Under the pieces are notes generated by a model. That model worked only from the letters and a program-made list of their open reading frames with translations. It was not told the DNA's origin and ran no database searches. The position numbers and the translations under genes are program-made. A stretch of DNA of 64,000 bases from Chitinophaga chungangae. GTDB lineage: Bacteria > Bacteroidota > Bacteroidia > Chitinophagales > Chitinophagaceae. The stretch lies in the NCBI RefSeq assembly GCF_017742215.1, contig NZ_JAGHKP010000002.1, positions 347,050 through 411,049 of the forward strand, read 5' to 3'. Of this stretch, positions 9,171 to 18,393 are shown in pieces. Position 1 is the stretch's first letter; every line of letters starts with the position of its first letter.

Positions 9171-9807
9171 GTCGCCCGTTTGCAGGATGGCAGTGCTTCG
9201 CTGCGGTCTGGTTGCATCGGCTGATCATACCTGCGCGGTATCCGCCGCTGTCTCCTTTTTGCATTATTGGCATAACGTTCTGTTGCCACCATGGCTACTG
9301 CGACCATGGGCTGCTGCAGCCAGTAACGCTATATACCGGCAATCCGGCACTTATCTGTTTTTGATTCTGCTTTGCTTACCTATATAGCAACCAGCAGCCC
9401 CATGCGGGCGTAAAGCCTCCAGCGCTTCGTTTTTCTAATGCCCTGCACTAAGACATGCCGCTGTGATCGCAGCCGTAGTTATCAACAATGCCTGTATCCA
9501 AGTTGTTCCCTCAACGATCGCGATCGCCCCATCTCCCGCGATCATGCAGCCGCCTCCTTCCAACGAACACGGCCACAGCCGCCGCGACGTTCCAAATGCA
9601 GCCAATCCTCCCCTTTGTCTTCATCCGGCCTCGTTATCCGGCCTCTTTATCCGGCTTCCAGACCCGCTCCGACGCCCTGCACCACAGCGGCCTAATCCCT
9701 GCGCCCGTACCCACAGCAAATGATCTTGCAGTAAATAATCATGATAAAAGGTTTCCACATCCCGCGATTCCTTCTTAATTTCCCATTAACTAAAATCACC
9801 CAGCTTT
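9171..9807. other. Gene-free region between leuS and the tricorn-like gene
   Basis: About 640 bases with no convincing gene on either strand. The open frames are short, proline- and histidine-rich or arginine-rich, and match no recognisable fold. No TAnnTTTG element was found close to the gene at 9808. The only structure noted is a 13-bp tandem repeat at 9623-9661. It could be a decayed gene, or a long leader for the downstream gene. Confidence 0.5.
9623..9661. repeat. Three tandem 13-bp units
   Basis: Units at 9623-9635, 9636-9648 and 9649-9661 begin atccggcctc, atccggcctc and atccggcttc. They sit in the otherwise featureless leuS-tricorn gap. Confidence 0.6.
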
Positions 9808-12800
9808 ATGAGAGCTTTAATCCCCGTGCTCCTGGCCGTTTTCCTGTACCCGCCGGCCCAGGCGCAAACCACAGAAGCCTATTTCACCACCTATCCCACC
9901 CTTACCCCGGATGGACAGACCGTGATCTTCAGCTACGAAGGCGACCTCTGGAAAACAGATATACAACGTCCCCAGGCTACCCGCCTCACCGCCATGCAAG
10001 GCAATGAGACCCTTCCCAAGGTATCCCCCGACGGCAAGTGGATCGCATTTACCGCTACCCAGTTCGGCAACGCAGACGTTTTCCTGATACCCATAGACGG
10101 CGGCGAAGTAAAACAACTCACCATCCACGAAGCATCGGACCAGGTGGAATCCTGGAGCTGGGATTCCCGCTCCGTTTATTTCACTTCCAGCCGCTCCGGC
10201 AATGCCCACAGCTACAAGGTCGGCATCGACGGCGGAACGCCCGTGCGCGTATTTCCCCACTTCTTCAATCTCATCCACAACGTAGTGGAACATCCCACTT
10301 CCGGCGAACTGTTCTTCAACGATACCTGGGAAAGCAGCTCCATGGCGAACCGCAAACGCTACAAAGGCGACTTTAACCCGGATATCCAATCCTACATACC
10401 CGCCACCAAAACCTATAAAAGGTATACCGATTACCGCGGCAAAGACCTCTGGACCACCATCGACCGCAAAGGGAATATCTATTTCACCTCCGACGAAAGC
10501 AACGGCGAATACAATCTTTACACCTTCGCAGGCGGCGCCAAAAAAGCGCTCACCAGTTTTCCCACTTCCATCAAAAGGCCCTTTGCCAACGCCAACGGCG
10601 GCAAAGTGGTGTTTGAAAAAGACTACCAGATATGGATTTACGATGTTGCAGCCGGCAAAGCCGAAAAGCTGGCCGTCAAACTCTTCCGCAACCCTGTGCT
10701 TCCCAAGGAACAGAACTTCGAGGTAAAAGACAAGATCACGCACTTCGACGTTTCTCCCGATGGTAAAAAACTGGCCTTCATTTCCCGCGGTGAGCTGTTT
10801 GTATCAGACATCGAAGGCAAATTCGTAAAACAGCTCTCCCGCCCCGAAGAACGCGCGGTGCAGGTGCAATGGCTGGCAGACAACCGCACGCTGCTGTTCA
10901 ACCAGACCCTCAACGGCTACCTCAACTGGTATACCATACCGGCGGACGGTAGCGGCAACGCCAAACAACATACCGGCGACAAACGCAACAACCGCGCGCT
11001 GAACATGAACAAAAAACGCACACAGGCCGTGTATCTCAGCGGGCGCGACGAAGTACGCATCCTGGACCTCAAAACCCTCGAATCCAAAACCATCGTAAAA
11101 GACGAGATCTGGGCCTTCCAGAACGCAGACCCCAGCTTCTCACCCAACGATGAATACGTTGTGTTCACCGCCTACCGCAATTTTGAGCAGGACATCTTCG
11201 TACACAACCTGAAAAAAAATACGACCACCAACCTCACCGGTACCGGCGTTACGGAAACGTATCCATACTGGTCGCCCGACGGGAAATATATTTACTTCAC
11301 TTCTTCCCGCACCAAACCCGCTTATCCGTTCGGAATGAGCAACGCGAAAGTGTACCGCATCGCGCTGGAGAAAGTGGACCAGCCTTTCCGCGCCGATAAA
11401 TTCGACGAGCTCTTCAAAAAAGAAGAAAAGAAAGATACTTCCAAAACAGCCGCCAAAACCGAGCCCGTCGTGAAAGACATCACGATCGACGCGGAAAAGA
11501 TCATGCAGCGCACGCAACAGATCAGCCCCGACTTCGGCTCCCAATACGGGCCTTTTCATATTTCGCAGAAAGGCGATAAAACCACCGTATACTACGCCTC
11601 CAATCACTCCGACGGCAAATCCGCATTATGGAAAACCGTGATCGAGCCATTCGAGGAAAATAAAACGGACAAGATCGCCGGCACCGAAAGAGGTGTATCC
11701 GTTATCTGTGAAGTGGACGGCAAACTCTACGCGCTCGCCGGCGGCAATATCAACAAGCTGAACCCCGACGCCAACAAGCTCGACGTCATCAATATCAACC
11801 AGTCTTTCTACCGGAACCTCAGCGCCGAGTTCAGCCAGATATTTTATGAAACCTGGGCCAACGTGGAAGAAAATTTCTACAATGCAGACTTCCACGGCGC
11901 CAACTGGGCCAGGCTCCGCGACGATTACGCCCGCTTCCTCCCATATATCAACAACCGCGCGGACCTGCGCGTGATGCTCAACGATATGCTGGGCGAACTG
12001 AATTCTTCACATCTCGGGTTCAACAGCTACGGCGATGAAGAAAAGATCACGCTGAGCTACCGCACCATGGAAACGGGCATCCAGTTCGACAACCTGCAGC
12101 CCTACAAGGTAAACCGAATCATCACCAACAGTTCGGCAGACAAACAGAACATCGACATCCGGCAGGGAGACATTCTCACCAAAGTGAACGGCACGGCGGT
12201 AGATAACAAGCTCTGCCGCGATCAATACTTTACCCGCCCCGCCTTCGAAAGAGAAATGACGCTTACCTTCGAACGCAACGGCAAACCATTCGACGTAAGG
12301 CTGCACCCGCAACCCTACTACTATCTCAACGATCAGCTCTACGACGAGTGGATCGCGGATAACGAAAAACGCGTAGACCAGCTCAGCAACAACAAAGTAG
12401 CCTACACCTGCATGAAAAACATGGGCACTTACGAGCTCGAAAAATTCCTGATCGACATGGCCGCCAAACTCGGCAGCAAAGACGCGCTCATTCTCGATCT
12501 CCGTTACAATACCGGCGGCAACGTGCACGACGAAGTGCTGAAATTCCTGTCGCAGCGCCCGTACCTGCAATGGCAATATCGCGAAGGCAAACTCTCCCCC
12601 CAGCCTAACTTCGCCCCCGCCGGCAAACCCATCGTACTGCTCATCAACGAACAATCGCTGAGCGATGCGGAAATGACCGCCGCCGGTTTCAAAGCACTGA
12701 AACTCGGCAAGATCATCGGCACGGAATCCTACCGCTGGATCATTTTCACATCCGGCAAAGGACTGGTAGACGGCTCGTTCTACCGCCTGCCTTCCTGGGG

Positions 12801-12945
12801 CTGCTACACGCTCGACGGCAAAAACCTCGAGAAAGAAGGTGTTTCCCCGGACATCTATGTAAAAACAACTTTTACGGACCGGATGGAAAACAAAGACCCC
12901 CAGCTCGAAAGGGCCGTGCAGGAAGTACTGAAAGACATCAAATAA
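9808..12945 (+). CDS. Secreted tricorn-protease homologue (S41 family)
   Basis: A 1045-residue exported protease with a signal peptide (cleavage near residue 19, AQAQ). Residues 25-520 contain PD40/beta-propeller repeats, visible as SPDGKWIAFTA, SPDGKKLAFIS, SPNDEYVVFTA and SPDGKYIYFTSSR. Then come a helical core domain (about 680-745), a PDZ domain (about 760-850; 'IDIRQGDILTKVNGTAV') and the S41 catalytic domain. By comparison with tricorn, His735 (SSHLGF) and Ser952 in SLSDAE are the likely catalytic residues, with Asp953 following the Ser as in tricorn. Tricorn degrades oligopeptides; the signal peptide here suggests a periplasmic peptide-processing role, which is inferred. A strong terminator follows at 12970-12999. 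Confidence 0.9.
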   Translation: MRALIPVLLAVFLYPPAQAQTTEAYFTTYPTLTPDGQTVIFSYEGDLWKTDIQRPQATRLTAMQGNETLPKVSPDGKWIAFTATQFGNADVFLIPIDGGEVKQLTIHEASDQVESWSWDSRSVYFTSSRSGNAHSYKVGIDGGTPVRVFPHFFNLIHNVVEHPTSGELFFNDTWESSSMANRKRYKGDFNPDIQSYIPATKTYKRYTDYRGKDLWTTIDRKGNIYFTSDESNGEYNLYTFAGGAKKALTSFPTSIKRPFANANGGKVVFEKDYQIWIYDVAAGKAEKLAVKLFRNPVLPKEQNFEVKDKITHFDVSPDGKKLAFISRGELFVSDIEGKFVKQLSRPEERAVQVQWLADNRTLLFNQTLNGYLNWYTIPADGSGNAKQHTGDKRNNRALNMNKKRTQAVYLSGRDEVRILDLKTLESKTIVKDEIWAFQNADPSFSPNDEYVVFTAYRNFEQDIFVHNLKKNTTTNLTGTGVTETYPYWSPDGKYIYFTSSRTKPAYPFGMSNAKVYRIALEKVDQPFRADKFDELFKKEEKKDTSKTAAKTEPVVKDITIDAEKIMQRTQQISPDFGSQYGPFHISQKGDKTTVYYASNHSDGKSALWKTVIEPFEENKTDKIAGTERGVSVICEVDGKLYALAGGNINKLNPDANKLDVININQSFYRNLSAEFSQIFYETWANVEENFYNADFHGANWARLRDDYARFLPYINNRADLRVMLNDMLGELNSSHLGFNSYGDEEKITLSYRTMETGIQFDNLQPYKVNRIITNSSADKQNIDIRQGDILTKVNGTAVDNKLCRDQYFTRPAFEREMTLTFERNGKPFDVRLHPQPYYYLNDQLYDEWIADNEKRVDQLSNNKVAYTCMKNMGTYELEKFLIDMAAKLGSKDALILDLRYNTGGNVHDEVLKFLSQRPYLQWQYREGKLSPQPNFAPAGKPIVLLINEQSLSDAEMTAAGFKALKLGKIIGTESYRWIIFTSGKGLVDGSFYRLPSWGCYTLDGKNLEKEGVSPDIYVKTTFTDRMENKDPQLERAVQEVLKDIK

Positions 12946-12969
12946 CCCGCGACACGCCTCAATTTTCCC

Positions 12970-12999
12970 GACAGGGCCGGCACGCACCGGCCCTGTTTT
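12970..12999 (+). terminator. Terminator after the tricorn-like gene
   Basis: A 10-bp perfect stem (12971-12980 with 12987-12996) and a 6-nt loop are followed by TTTTA. It ends at the stop of the convergent hicA-like gene. Confidence 0.75.
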
Positions 13000-13291
13000 A
13001 TTTCAGCTCCTGCTCCATAAAAGCCCGCAGGTCTTCCGGTTCCAGCAACATACTGCGCAAAGCGGTCCTCACCGTGAATTGCGGAACAGGGTCCTGGTAC
13101 ATGCGGATAATGACAGGCCTGTATTTACCCGGACGGTGCCACTTCTCAAACCCGCCCGGAACAAACCTGAACTGGAACCCTTTCGACATTAAAAACGAGC
13201 GGAACAAATCCAGCGGAATACCGGACGGCAAACGATCATCGGTCATAACAAACAGTCTGGCGGTTAACACATCAAAACATTCAGGAAGCAT
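12998..13291 (-). CDS. HicA-like protein lacking the usual catalytic histidine
   Basis: A 97-residue protein. Residues 29-95 align by eye with the HicA double-stranded-RNA-binding-like fold: a helix (LFRSFLMSKGFQF), a short strand, GGFEKWHRPG where HicA has GSH-hxxHP, a strand, then TVRTALRSMLLEPEDL like the HicA 'GTLRSILKQAGL' helix. HicA toxins are mRNA interferases whose active-site His sits in GSH; here the position is Phe48, so catalysis as in HicA is doubtful. It overlaps the end of the HicB-like gene by 11 bp from this ATG. A second ATG at 13246 would remove 15 residues and the overlap, and is equally plausible. Whether it is a toxin at all is uncertain. Confidence 0.6.
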   Translation of the reverse strand: MLPECFDVLTARLFVMTDDRLPSGIPLDLFRSFLMSKGFQFRFVPGGFEKWHRPGKYRPVIIRMYQDPVPQFTVRTALRSMLLEPEDLRAFMEQELK

Positions 13292-13667
13292 TCGCCCGCG
13301 GGTAAGGCATATCGATCGTGCAGGTAAAACCCCGCACCGCCGAACCGTTCCGGATCAGCTTCAGCATATCGGTAATACCAGCTTTTTCCTCCAGCGGCGG
13401 CCAGATCAGTTCATCCCCGAAAGACCAGCCACGAGCGATCAGGTCTTCTTCCAGCATGCCCTTCTGCAGCATATCCTTAAAAAATTCCCGCAGGATCACT
13501 TCCAGGCATTCCTTCGCATCGCGCCGCGATTCGCCGTAACCGCTCAGGTCCAGCCCGGGGAGATGCGCGTGGAAACTTCCCTGGTCGTCCTCGAACGTAA
13601 GCCCCTGCAGCCTCACAGGGCAGTAGTCCTTCCCGGCGAGGTCCAACGAAAATCTGTCCATAAACAT
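13281..13667 (-). CDS. HicB-like antitoxin-type protein
   Basis: A 128-residue protein. Residues 24-63 show the HicB partial RNase H-like pattern: DDQGSFHAHLPGLDLSGYG followed by a helix with ECLEVILREFF, equivalent to 'GY.a.vPdlpGc.t.Gdt.eEAl.n..ea'. The rest, about 60 residues, shows no ribbon-helix-helix or HTH domain that I can recognise. It precedes and overlaps the HicA-like gene, so the order is antitoxin first, which occurs in some hicBA loci. A second ATG two codons in (13661) may be the true start. A near match to the -7 element (TAATTTTA) lies upstream in the gap to the divergent phosphatase gene. Confidence 0.6.
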   Translation of the reverse strand: MFMDRFSLDLAGKDYCPVRLQGLTFEDDQGSFHAHLPGLDLSGYGESRRDAKECLEVILREFFKDMLQKGMLEEDLIARGWSFGDELIWPPLEEKAGITDMLKLIRNGSAVRGFTCTIDMPYPRANAS

Positions 13668-13813
13668 GCATTTTTTTCAATGTTGCGTTGGGGTAAAATT
13701 AAGTGAAGGGGGGAACCGGGGGAAAAAAAGAGGCTGAGAAAATCTCATGTTAAAAATAGAATATCTCCGTATTTTGGATGTATTCTGAAAAGTATAATTA
13801 TTAACTTGTCGTC

Positions 13814-14668
13814 ATGAAAAGGATCACCACCGTACTGCTGCTCTGCCTCTTCGCCGCCGCCACCGCGCTGGCGCAAGACCGCAATATCCGCGTCATGTCT
13901 TTCAATATCCGTTACAACAACCCGAAAGACAGCGCCAACGCCTGGCCTAACCGCAAAGACAAGGTCGCCTCCCAGGTTCTCTTCCACCAACCCGTTATCC
14001 TCGGCGTCCAGGAAGCCCTCTGGGACCAGATGGAAGACCTCGCCCAACGCCTCCCGCAATATAAGTTCGTTGGCGTAGGCCGCGACGACGGCGATAAAAA
14101 AGGCGAGTTCTCTGCCATTTTTTACGACACTACCCGCCTGCAACTGCTGCAATCCCAAACCTTCTGGCTGTCTGAAACGCCCGAAACCGTTGGCAGCAAA
14201 GGCTGGGACGCCCAGCTTCCCCGCATCGTGACCTATGCCCGCTTCCGCGACCGCCTTACCAAAAAAGAATTCTACCACTTCAATACCCATTTCGATCACC
14301 GGGGCAGGACCGCCCGCCACGAAAGCGCCAAACTACTACTGGAAAAAGTTGCAAAAATCAGCGGCAAACTGCCCGTCGTAGTCACCGGCGATTTCAATGC
14401 CATGCCGAAAGACGATCCCATCCGCGTGATCACTGACGAACAAAACCCGCTTCATCTCAAAGATTCCAAACCACTCAGCAAAATACCGCATTACGGGCCC
14501 GATTGCACGTTCAACAGCTTCCAGCCGCACGAAACCGCCAACGACCCGATCGATTATATTTTCCTGAAAGGCAACTGGAAAGTGCTGCAACACGCCACCA
14601 TCACCCAATCATGGAAAGGTTTGTTCGCCTCCGACCACTACTCGGTTTTCGCTAATCTCACTTTATAA
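13814..14668 (+). CDS. Secreted endonuclease/exonuclease/phosphatase family protein
   Basis: A 284-residue protein with a signal peptide (about residues 1-20, ALAQ) and one EEP domain. Seen: MSFNIRYNN near the mature N-terminus, the metal-binding Glu in GVQEALWDQM, NTHFDHRG with the catalytic His, GDFNAMP (Asp/Asn), DYIFLKG and the terminal SDHYSVF (Asp-His pair). All EEP catalytic motifs are intact, so it is probably an active metal-dependent phosphodiesterase or phosphatase in the periplasm. The substrate (nucleic acid, sugar phosphate or lipid headgroup) cannot be told from sequence. It shares a bidirectional terminator with the convergent M28 peptidase gene. Confidence 0.9.
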   Translation: MKRITTVLLLCLFAAATALAQDRNIRVMSFNIRYNNPKDSANAWPNRKDKVASQVLFHQPVILGVQEALWDQMEDLAQRLPQYKFVGVGRDDGDKKGEFSAIFYDTTRLQLLQSQTFWLSETPETVGSKGWDAQLPRIVTYARFRDRLTKKEFYHFNTHFDHRGRTARHESAKLLLEKVAKISGKLPVVVTGDFNAMPKDDPIRVITDEQNPLHLKDSKPLSKIPHYGPDCTFNSFQPHETANDPIDYIFLKGNWKVLQHATITQSWKGLFASDHYSVFANLTL

Positions 14669-14673
14669 AAAGG

Positions 14674-14704
14674 AAAAGGCCGCTTCAACAGCGGCCTTTT
14701 TTTT
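14674..14704. terminator. Bidirectional terminator between EEP and M28 genes
   Basis: A nine-base-pair stem aaggccgct/agcggcctt (14676-14684 with 14690-14698) is flanked by an A tract and a T tract, serving both convergent genes. Confidence 0.85.
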
Positions 14705-15683
14705 AGTCTTTATTTTCCGGCGCAATCCGCGTCGGCGCGTCTTTCCCGCCTACAATACTCCCCGAACTGACAGCGATCGCCTCGATGATGTCCGCGATAT
14801 TCTTCATGTCCAGCGATTCCACTTCGTCGTTTACGCTGTGGTACAGCGTATCCTTGTCGATCTGCGTGGTGGAAATAGTATGGGCCGGCACGCCGAGTCG
14901 CGCGAGCGTCGCATTGTCTGACCGGTAAAAAAGCCGCTGTTCCGGGTAAGGGTCAGGGTAAAAACGGAAGCTGGAGCCCTCGAGGTTCGCCTGCAATATC
15001 TTCCCGAAGTCCGACCGCTCGAAACCCGTAATGAACGCGCTGTTGCGGCCAAATTTGGATTCCTTTCCGATCATTTCGATGTTGAACATCGCCACGATCT
15101 TCGCGGGGTCCAGCTGCCGGGAAAAATAACGCGACCCGAAGCCGCCGATCTCTTCCGCGGTAAAAGCCGCGAATATCACACTGCGCTCCGGCGCATGTTC
15201 CCTGAAATAATTCGCCAGCAATATCACCGCCGTAACACCCGATGCATCATCGTCCGCACCATTGGCGATACTATCTCCTTCTTCCGCTTTTTGTATGCCG
15301 ATGTGGTCGTAATGTGCGGAAAAGATCACGTATTCATCCGGTTTGCTGCTGCCTTTGATCATGCCGGCCAGGTTGTGAAGATGTTTTGGTTCCGCAACCG
15401 CGGAAGCCGAATCCAACGGCAACACTTTCCGGCCGCTGGTGATGAACCGCTGCAGGAAGTCCTTTTCCCCGGGAAGCGGCTCCAGTCCTGCTTTGCGGAA
15501 CTCTTCCGCTATAAAAACGGATGCTTTTTCGATGCCCGGCGTGTAGGTCATGCGGCCCTGCATGCTGTCTGCCGCCAGCGTGCTGATGATGCGGGTCACT
15601 TCCGGTTCGCTGATCTGCTGTGCCTGCGCGGGCGCGATTCCCGCCGCCAGTACGCCTAAAAGGCATAGTGCGCTTAATTTCAT
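14703..15683 (-). CDS. Secreted M28-family zinc aminopeptidase
   Basis: A 326-residue exported peptidase, signal peptide about residues 1-21 (APAQAQ). The M28 zinc site is complete: SAHYDHIG (His, Asp), NGADDDASG (bridging Asp), FTAEEIGG (catalytic Glu and Zn Glu), NIEMIGK and YHSVND (Zn His). It should release N-terminal residues from peptides in the periplasm or outside the cell. Together with the tricorn-like protease a few kb away, it suggests extracellular peptide use, but the two are not in one operon. The gene starts next to ruvB, with which it is divergent. Confidence 0.92.
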   Translation of the reverse strand: MKLSALCLLGVLAAGIAPAQAQQISEPEVTRIISTLAADSMQGRMTYTPGIEKASVFIAEEFRKAGLEPLPGEKDFLQRFITSGRKVLPLDSASAVAEPKHLHNLAGMIKGSSKPDEYVIFSAHYDHIGIQKAEEGDSIANGADDDASGVTAVILLANYFREHAPERSVIFAAFTAEEIGGFGSRYFSRQLDPAKIVAMFNIEMIGKESKFGRNSAFITGFERSDFGKILQANLEGSSFRFYPDPYPEQRLFYRSDNATLARLGVPAHTISTTQIDKDTLYHSVNDEVESLDMKNIADIIEAIAVSSGSIVGGKDAPTRIAPENKD

Positions 15684-15736
15684 GGATGGTAAAGATTTCG
15701 ATAAAAATAAAGGAAATATCCTCTACAATTTCTCAT

Positions 15737-15744
15737 TACTTTTG
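15737..15744 (+). promoter_or_regulatory. -7 promoter element (TACTTTTG) of ruvB
   Basis: Exact TAnnTTTG match 18 nt upstream of the ruvB ATG at 15763, supporting that start and implying a leader of about 10-12 nt. Confidence 0.65.
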
Positions 15745-15762
15745 GTGCTGAAAGGCGAAGAT

Positions 15763-16791
15763 ATGTCCAATTCAAACCTGAGACCAGATGAGAACCGGCT
15801 GAGCGCCGCGGAGAAAGAATTTGAGAACAGCATCCGGCCCAGGGAAATCATTGATTTTTCCGGGCAGGACCAGATCATTGAAAATCTCAAGATATTTATC
15901 AAAGCGGCGAAAATGCGCGGCGAGGCGCTGGACCACATCCTGTTCCACGGCCCCCCGGGGCTGGGCAAAACCACCCTTTCCCGCATTGTGGCCAACGAGC
16001 TGGGCGTGAACATCCGTGAAACTTCCGGCCCGGTGATCGAAAAGCCGGGCGACCTGGCCGGCCTGCTGACCAATCTTGAGCCGAACGACGTACTGTTTGT
16101 AGACGAGATCCACCGGCTGAGCACGGTGGTGGAAGAATATCTTTATTCCGCGATGGAAGATTACCGGATCGATATCATGATCGATTCAGGCCCCAACGCC
16201 CGTTCCGTTCAGATCAACCTGCACCCTTTCACGCTGGTGGGCGCCACCACGCGCTCCGGCCTGCTTACCGCGCCGCTGCTGAGCCGCTTCGGCATCAAAA
16301 GCCGGCTGGAATATTACTCCGCAGGCACCTTGCAAAAGATCATCTGGCGCGCGGCGGGATTGCTGGGCTCCAAGATCACGTCAGACGCGGCGGCCGAGAT
16401 CGCCCGCCGTTCGCGGGGCACGCCGCGTATCGCCAACGGCCTGCTGCGCCGTGTGCGCGACTTTGCGCAGGTGGTGGGCAATGGCGTGATAGACCTGGAG
16501 ATCGCGCAGTTCAGCCTTAAAGCGCTGAGCGTAGACGAATACGGCCTCGACGAAATGGACAACCGCATCCTGAACGTGATCATCGAAAATTTCAAGGGCG
16601 GCCCCGTGGGCATTACCACCATTGCCACGGCAGTGGGCGAAGAAGCGGGCACGCTGGAAGAAGTGTACGAGCCTTTCCTGATCCAGGAAGGTTTTATCAA
16701 ACGCACGCCGCGCGGGCGTGAGGTAACGGAAAAAGCCTACACGCATCTCGGCAAAACCCCGCTGAAAGGCGGCTCCAACCTGTTATTCTAA
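15763..16791 (+). CDS. ruvB: Holliday junction branch-migration helicase RuvB
   Basis: AAA+ motor that, with RuvA, drives branch migration of Holliday junctions, later cut by RuvC (also in this window). The protein is 342 residues. Walker A GPPGLGKT is at 63-70, Walker B DEIH at 114-117, sensor 1 GATTRSG near 164, the arginine finger region LLSRFGI, and the C-terminal winged helix ends in [16 protein letters not shown]. The frame is open to 15550 through the M28 gene's antisense, but the ATG at 15763 is preceded by a promoter element and gives the standard N-terminus. Confidence 0.97.
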   Translation: MSNSNLRPDENRLSAAEKEFENSIRPREIIDFSGQDQIIENLKIFIKAAKMRGEALDHILFHGPPGLGKTTLSRIVANELGVNIRETSGPVIEKPGDLAGLLTNLEPNDVLFVDEIHRLSTVVEEYLYSAMEDYRIDIMIDSGPNARSVQINLHPFTLVGATTRSGLLTAPLLSRFGIKSRLEYYSAGTLQKIIWRAAGLLGSKITSDAAAEIARRSRGTPRIANGLLRRVRDFAQVVGNGVIDLEIAQFSLKALSVDEYGLDEMDNRILNVIIENFKGGPVGITTIATAVGEEAGTLEEVYEPFLIQEGFIKRTPRGREVTEKAYTHLGKTPLKGGSNLLF

Positions 16792-16805
16792 ATTATTCCC
16801 CGCAT

Positions 16806-16836
16806 AAAAAAAGCACCGCATGCGGTGCTTTTTTCG
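16806..16836. terminator. Bidirectional terminator between ruvB and response regulator 1
   Basis: The stem gcaccgca/tgcggtgc is extended by A6 and T6 tracts on both sides, so it can serve both convergent genes. Confidence 0.85.
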
Positions 16837-16854
16837 TTTTATGAAGCAGTTGTC

Positions 16855-17556
16855 TTAATCTTTCACTACCAGCCTGAAACCATTGCCGTGGATGTTCACG
16901 ATCTCGATATTCGAATCGTCTTTCAGGTATTTGCGCAATTTGGCGATGTACACGTCCATGCTGCGGCCGTTGAAATACGTATCGCTGCCCCAGATCTTTT
17001 TCAGCGCCACTTCGCGCGGCAGCAGGTCGTTTTTATGCTCGCAAAGCATGTGCAGCAGCTCGTTTTCCTTGGGGGAAAGCGTATGGCTGTCGCCGGCTTT
17101 GGTGAGGGTGCGGAGCCTTGAGTTGAAGTGATATTGCCCGATATTGAACTCGAACTGTTCTTCTTCCTTATTGCTCAGTTCCTGGTTGCGTTTGAGGATG
17201 GCTTTTATTTTCAGCAGCAGCAGCTCACTGTCGAAGGGTTTGGAAATGTAATCGTCTGCCCCCAGCTTGTAGCCCTGGATAATGTCTTCCTTCATGGTTT
17301 TGGCGGAAAGGAAGAACAGGGGGATGTCCGGGTCTACATCGCGGATCTCTTCGGCCAGCTTAAAACCGTCCATATTGGGCATCATGATGTCCAGCAGGCA
17401 GATGTCGAACTTCTCGCGGCGGAAGGCGGCGAGCGCCAGTATGCCGTCCCTGCACAATTCCACGTCGTAATCGTTCAGTTCGAGATAATTTTTCAATACC
17501 ATGCCGAGGTTGGTATCGTCTTCCGCCAGCAGGATCTTAGGTTTGCGTTCTTCCAT
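16855..17556 (-). CDS. OmpR/PhoB-family response regulator, RprY-like (orphan)
   Basis: A 233-residue transcription factor. The receiver domain (about 1-125) has acidic residues at Glu12/Asp13/Asp14, phospho-acceptor Asp56 in LLDIMMP and Lys106 in SKPF. The winged-helix DNA-binding domain (about 135-233) includes LSPKENELLHML and GRSMDVYIAKLRKYL. No histidine kinase lies nearby. It resembles the regulator at 20147-20848 in both domains, and both resemble the Bacteroidota RprY type. It has its own promoter element 24 nt upstream, separate from the DUF3108 gene whose stop lies just beyond. Confidence 0.92.
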   Translation of the reverse strand: MEERKPKILLAEDDTNLGMVLKNYLELNDYDVELCRDGILALAAFRREKFDICLLDIMMPNMDGFKLAEEIRDVDPDIPLFFLSAKTMKEDIIQGYKLGADDYISKPFDSELLLLKIKAILKRNQELSNKEEEQFEFNIGQYHFNSRLRTLTKAGDSHTLSPKENELLHMLCEHKNDLLPREVALKKIWGSDTYFNGRSMDVYIAKLRKYLKDDSNIEIVNIHGNGFRLVVKD

Positions 17557-17579
17557 ATCTAAATGATTTTAAGCTGCAA

Positions 17580-17587
17580 CAAATATA
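17580..17587 (-). promoter_or_regulatory. -7 promoter element (TATATTTG) of response regulator 1
   Basis: Exact TAnnTTTG match 23 nt upstream of the ATG at 17556, two bases from the stop of the upstream gene. Confidence 0.65.
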
Positions 17588-17588
17588 A

Positions 17589-18383
17589 CTATCTTTTCTT
17601 CACCAGGGAGCTGAGGGCATGGCGGAGGTTGCTGTAATTGATCATGTCCACCTTGATGCTGCCCACGGAAATGGGGCTGTCTATGCGCAGGGGTATCTTG
17701 TTCCCGTCGTCGCTCACCCACACGGTCATTTGCTCGCCGCCTTCGAAGATAGTGCCTTTAATGAGCAGGGGCTTGAATTTGATGGCCCTGAACGTGCCGA
17801 AGCGCGTGGATACTTCCTCTTTGCCCATGTACCGGATGTAGATGTTGTACACTTCGTCGTCGAGGAACATGGTGAAGGGTATTTTGTCTTCCGGTTTGTA
17901 TTTGGAAAAGTCGATGTTGCGGGCGTAATAGATGGCGCTGATCACGTCCTGTATGCAATTGGGCACTTTGAAGGTGCCATTGGTGCTGGTGGCGGTGCCG
18001 GCTTCGCGGTTGAAGCCTACGTTGTTGTAAATGGTATGGCCGCCTTCGCTTACGTTGCGGATGAAGCGCATGGGCAGCATGGTGGCGGTATCGATATAAC
18101 TTTCGTATTTGTCGCGTACTTTGAAGATCCAGTCGTAGGTGCGGTAGGTGCGGCCTTCGCCGATGACGTGGTATACGTCTTTGCCGTTGTAACGTTCCAG
18201 TTTGGAGGAAAAAGTGGCTTCGCCGGCGCCTACGAATACGCTGCCGAGGTTGTAGAACACCTTGAGGGTGATGGATTCGCCTACTTTGAAGCTGGTATTG
18301 GTGATGCCGCAGAAGTTATCCTGCGCGCCGGCGCCGGTGGCTAAAACAGTTAACCCGCAAAATAACAATAGAAAATACTTCAT
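17589..18383 (-). CDS. DUF3108 domain protein, exported
   Basis: A 264-residue protein with a signal peptide (about residues 1-20, GAGAQ). From residue 30 the pattern GESITLKVFYNLGSVFVGAGEATF, then DVYHVIGEG and 'YRTYDWIFKVRDKYESYID', is the DUF3108 fold, thought to be a lipocalin-like beta barrel in the periplasm. Function is unknown in the family. It starts 10 bp after the flippase-like gene and probably shares its transcript. Confidence 0.85.
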   Translation of the reverse strand: MKYFLLLFCGLTVLATGAGAQDNFCGITNTSFKVGESITLKVFYNLGSVFVGAGEATFSSKLERYNGKDVYHVIGEGRTYRTYDWIFKVRDKYESYIDTATMLPMRFIRNVSEGGHTIYNNVGFNREAGTATSTNGTFKVPNCIQDVISAIYYARNIDFSKYKPEDKIPFTMFLDDEVYNIYIRYMGKEEVSTRFGTFRAIKFKPLLIKGTIFEGGEQMTVWVSDDGNKIPLRIDSPISVGSIKVDMINYSNLRHALSSLVKKR

Positions 18384-18393
18384 CGATCTGTCG

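Noticed and set aside
9127-9778. Several open frames of 70-95 codons in the leuS-tricorn gap
   Set aside because: They overlap one another on both strands, are rich in Pro/Arg/Cys, have no promoter or recognisable domain and look like chance frames in GC-rich DNA.
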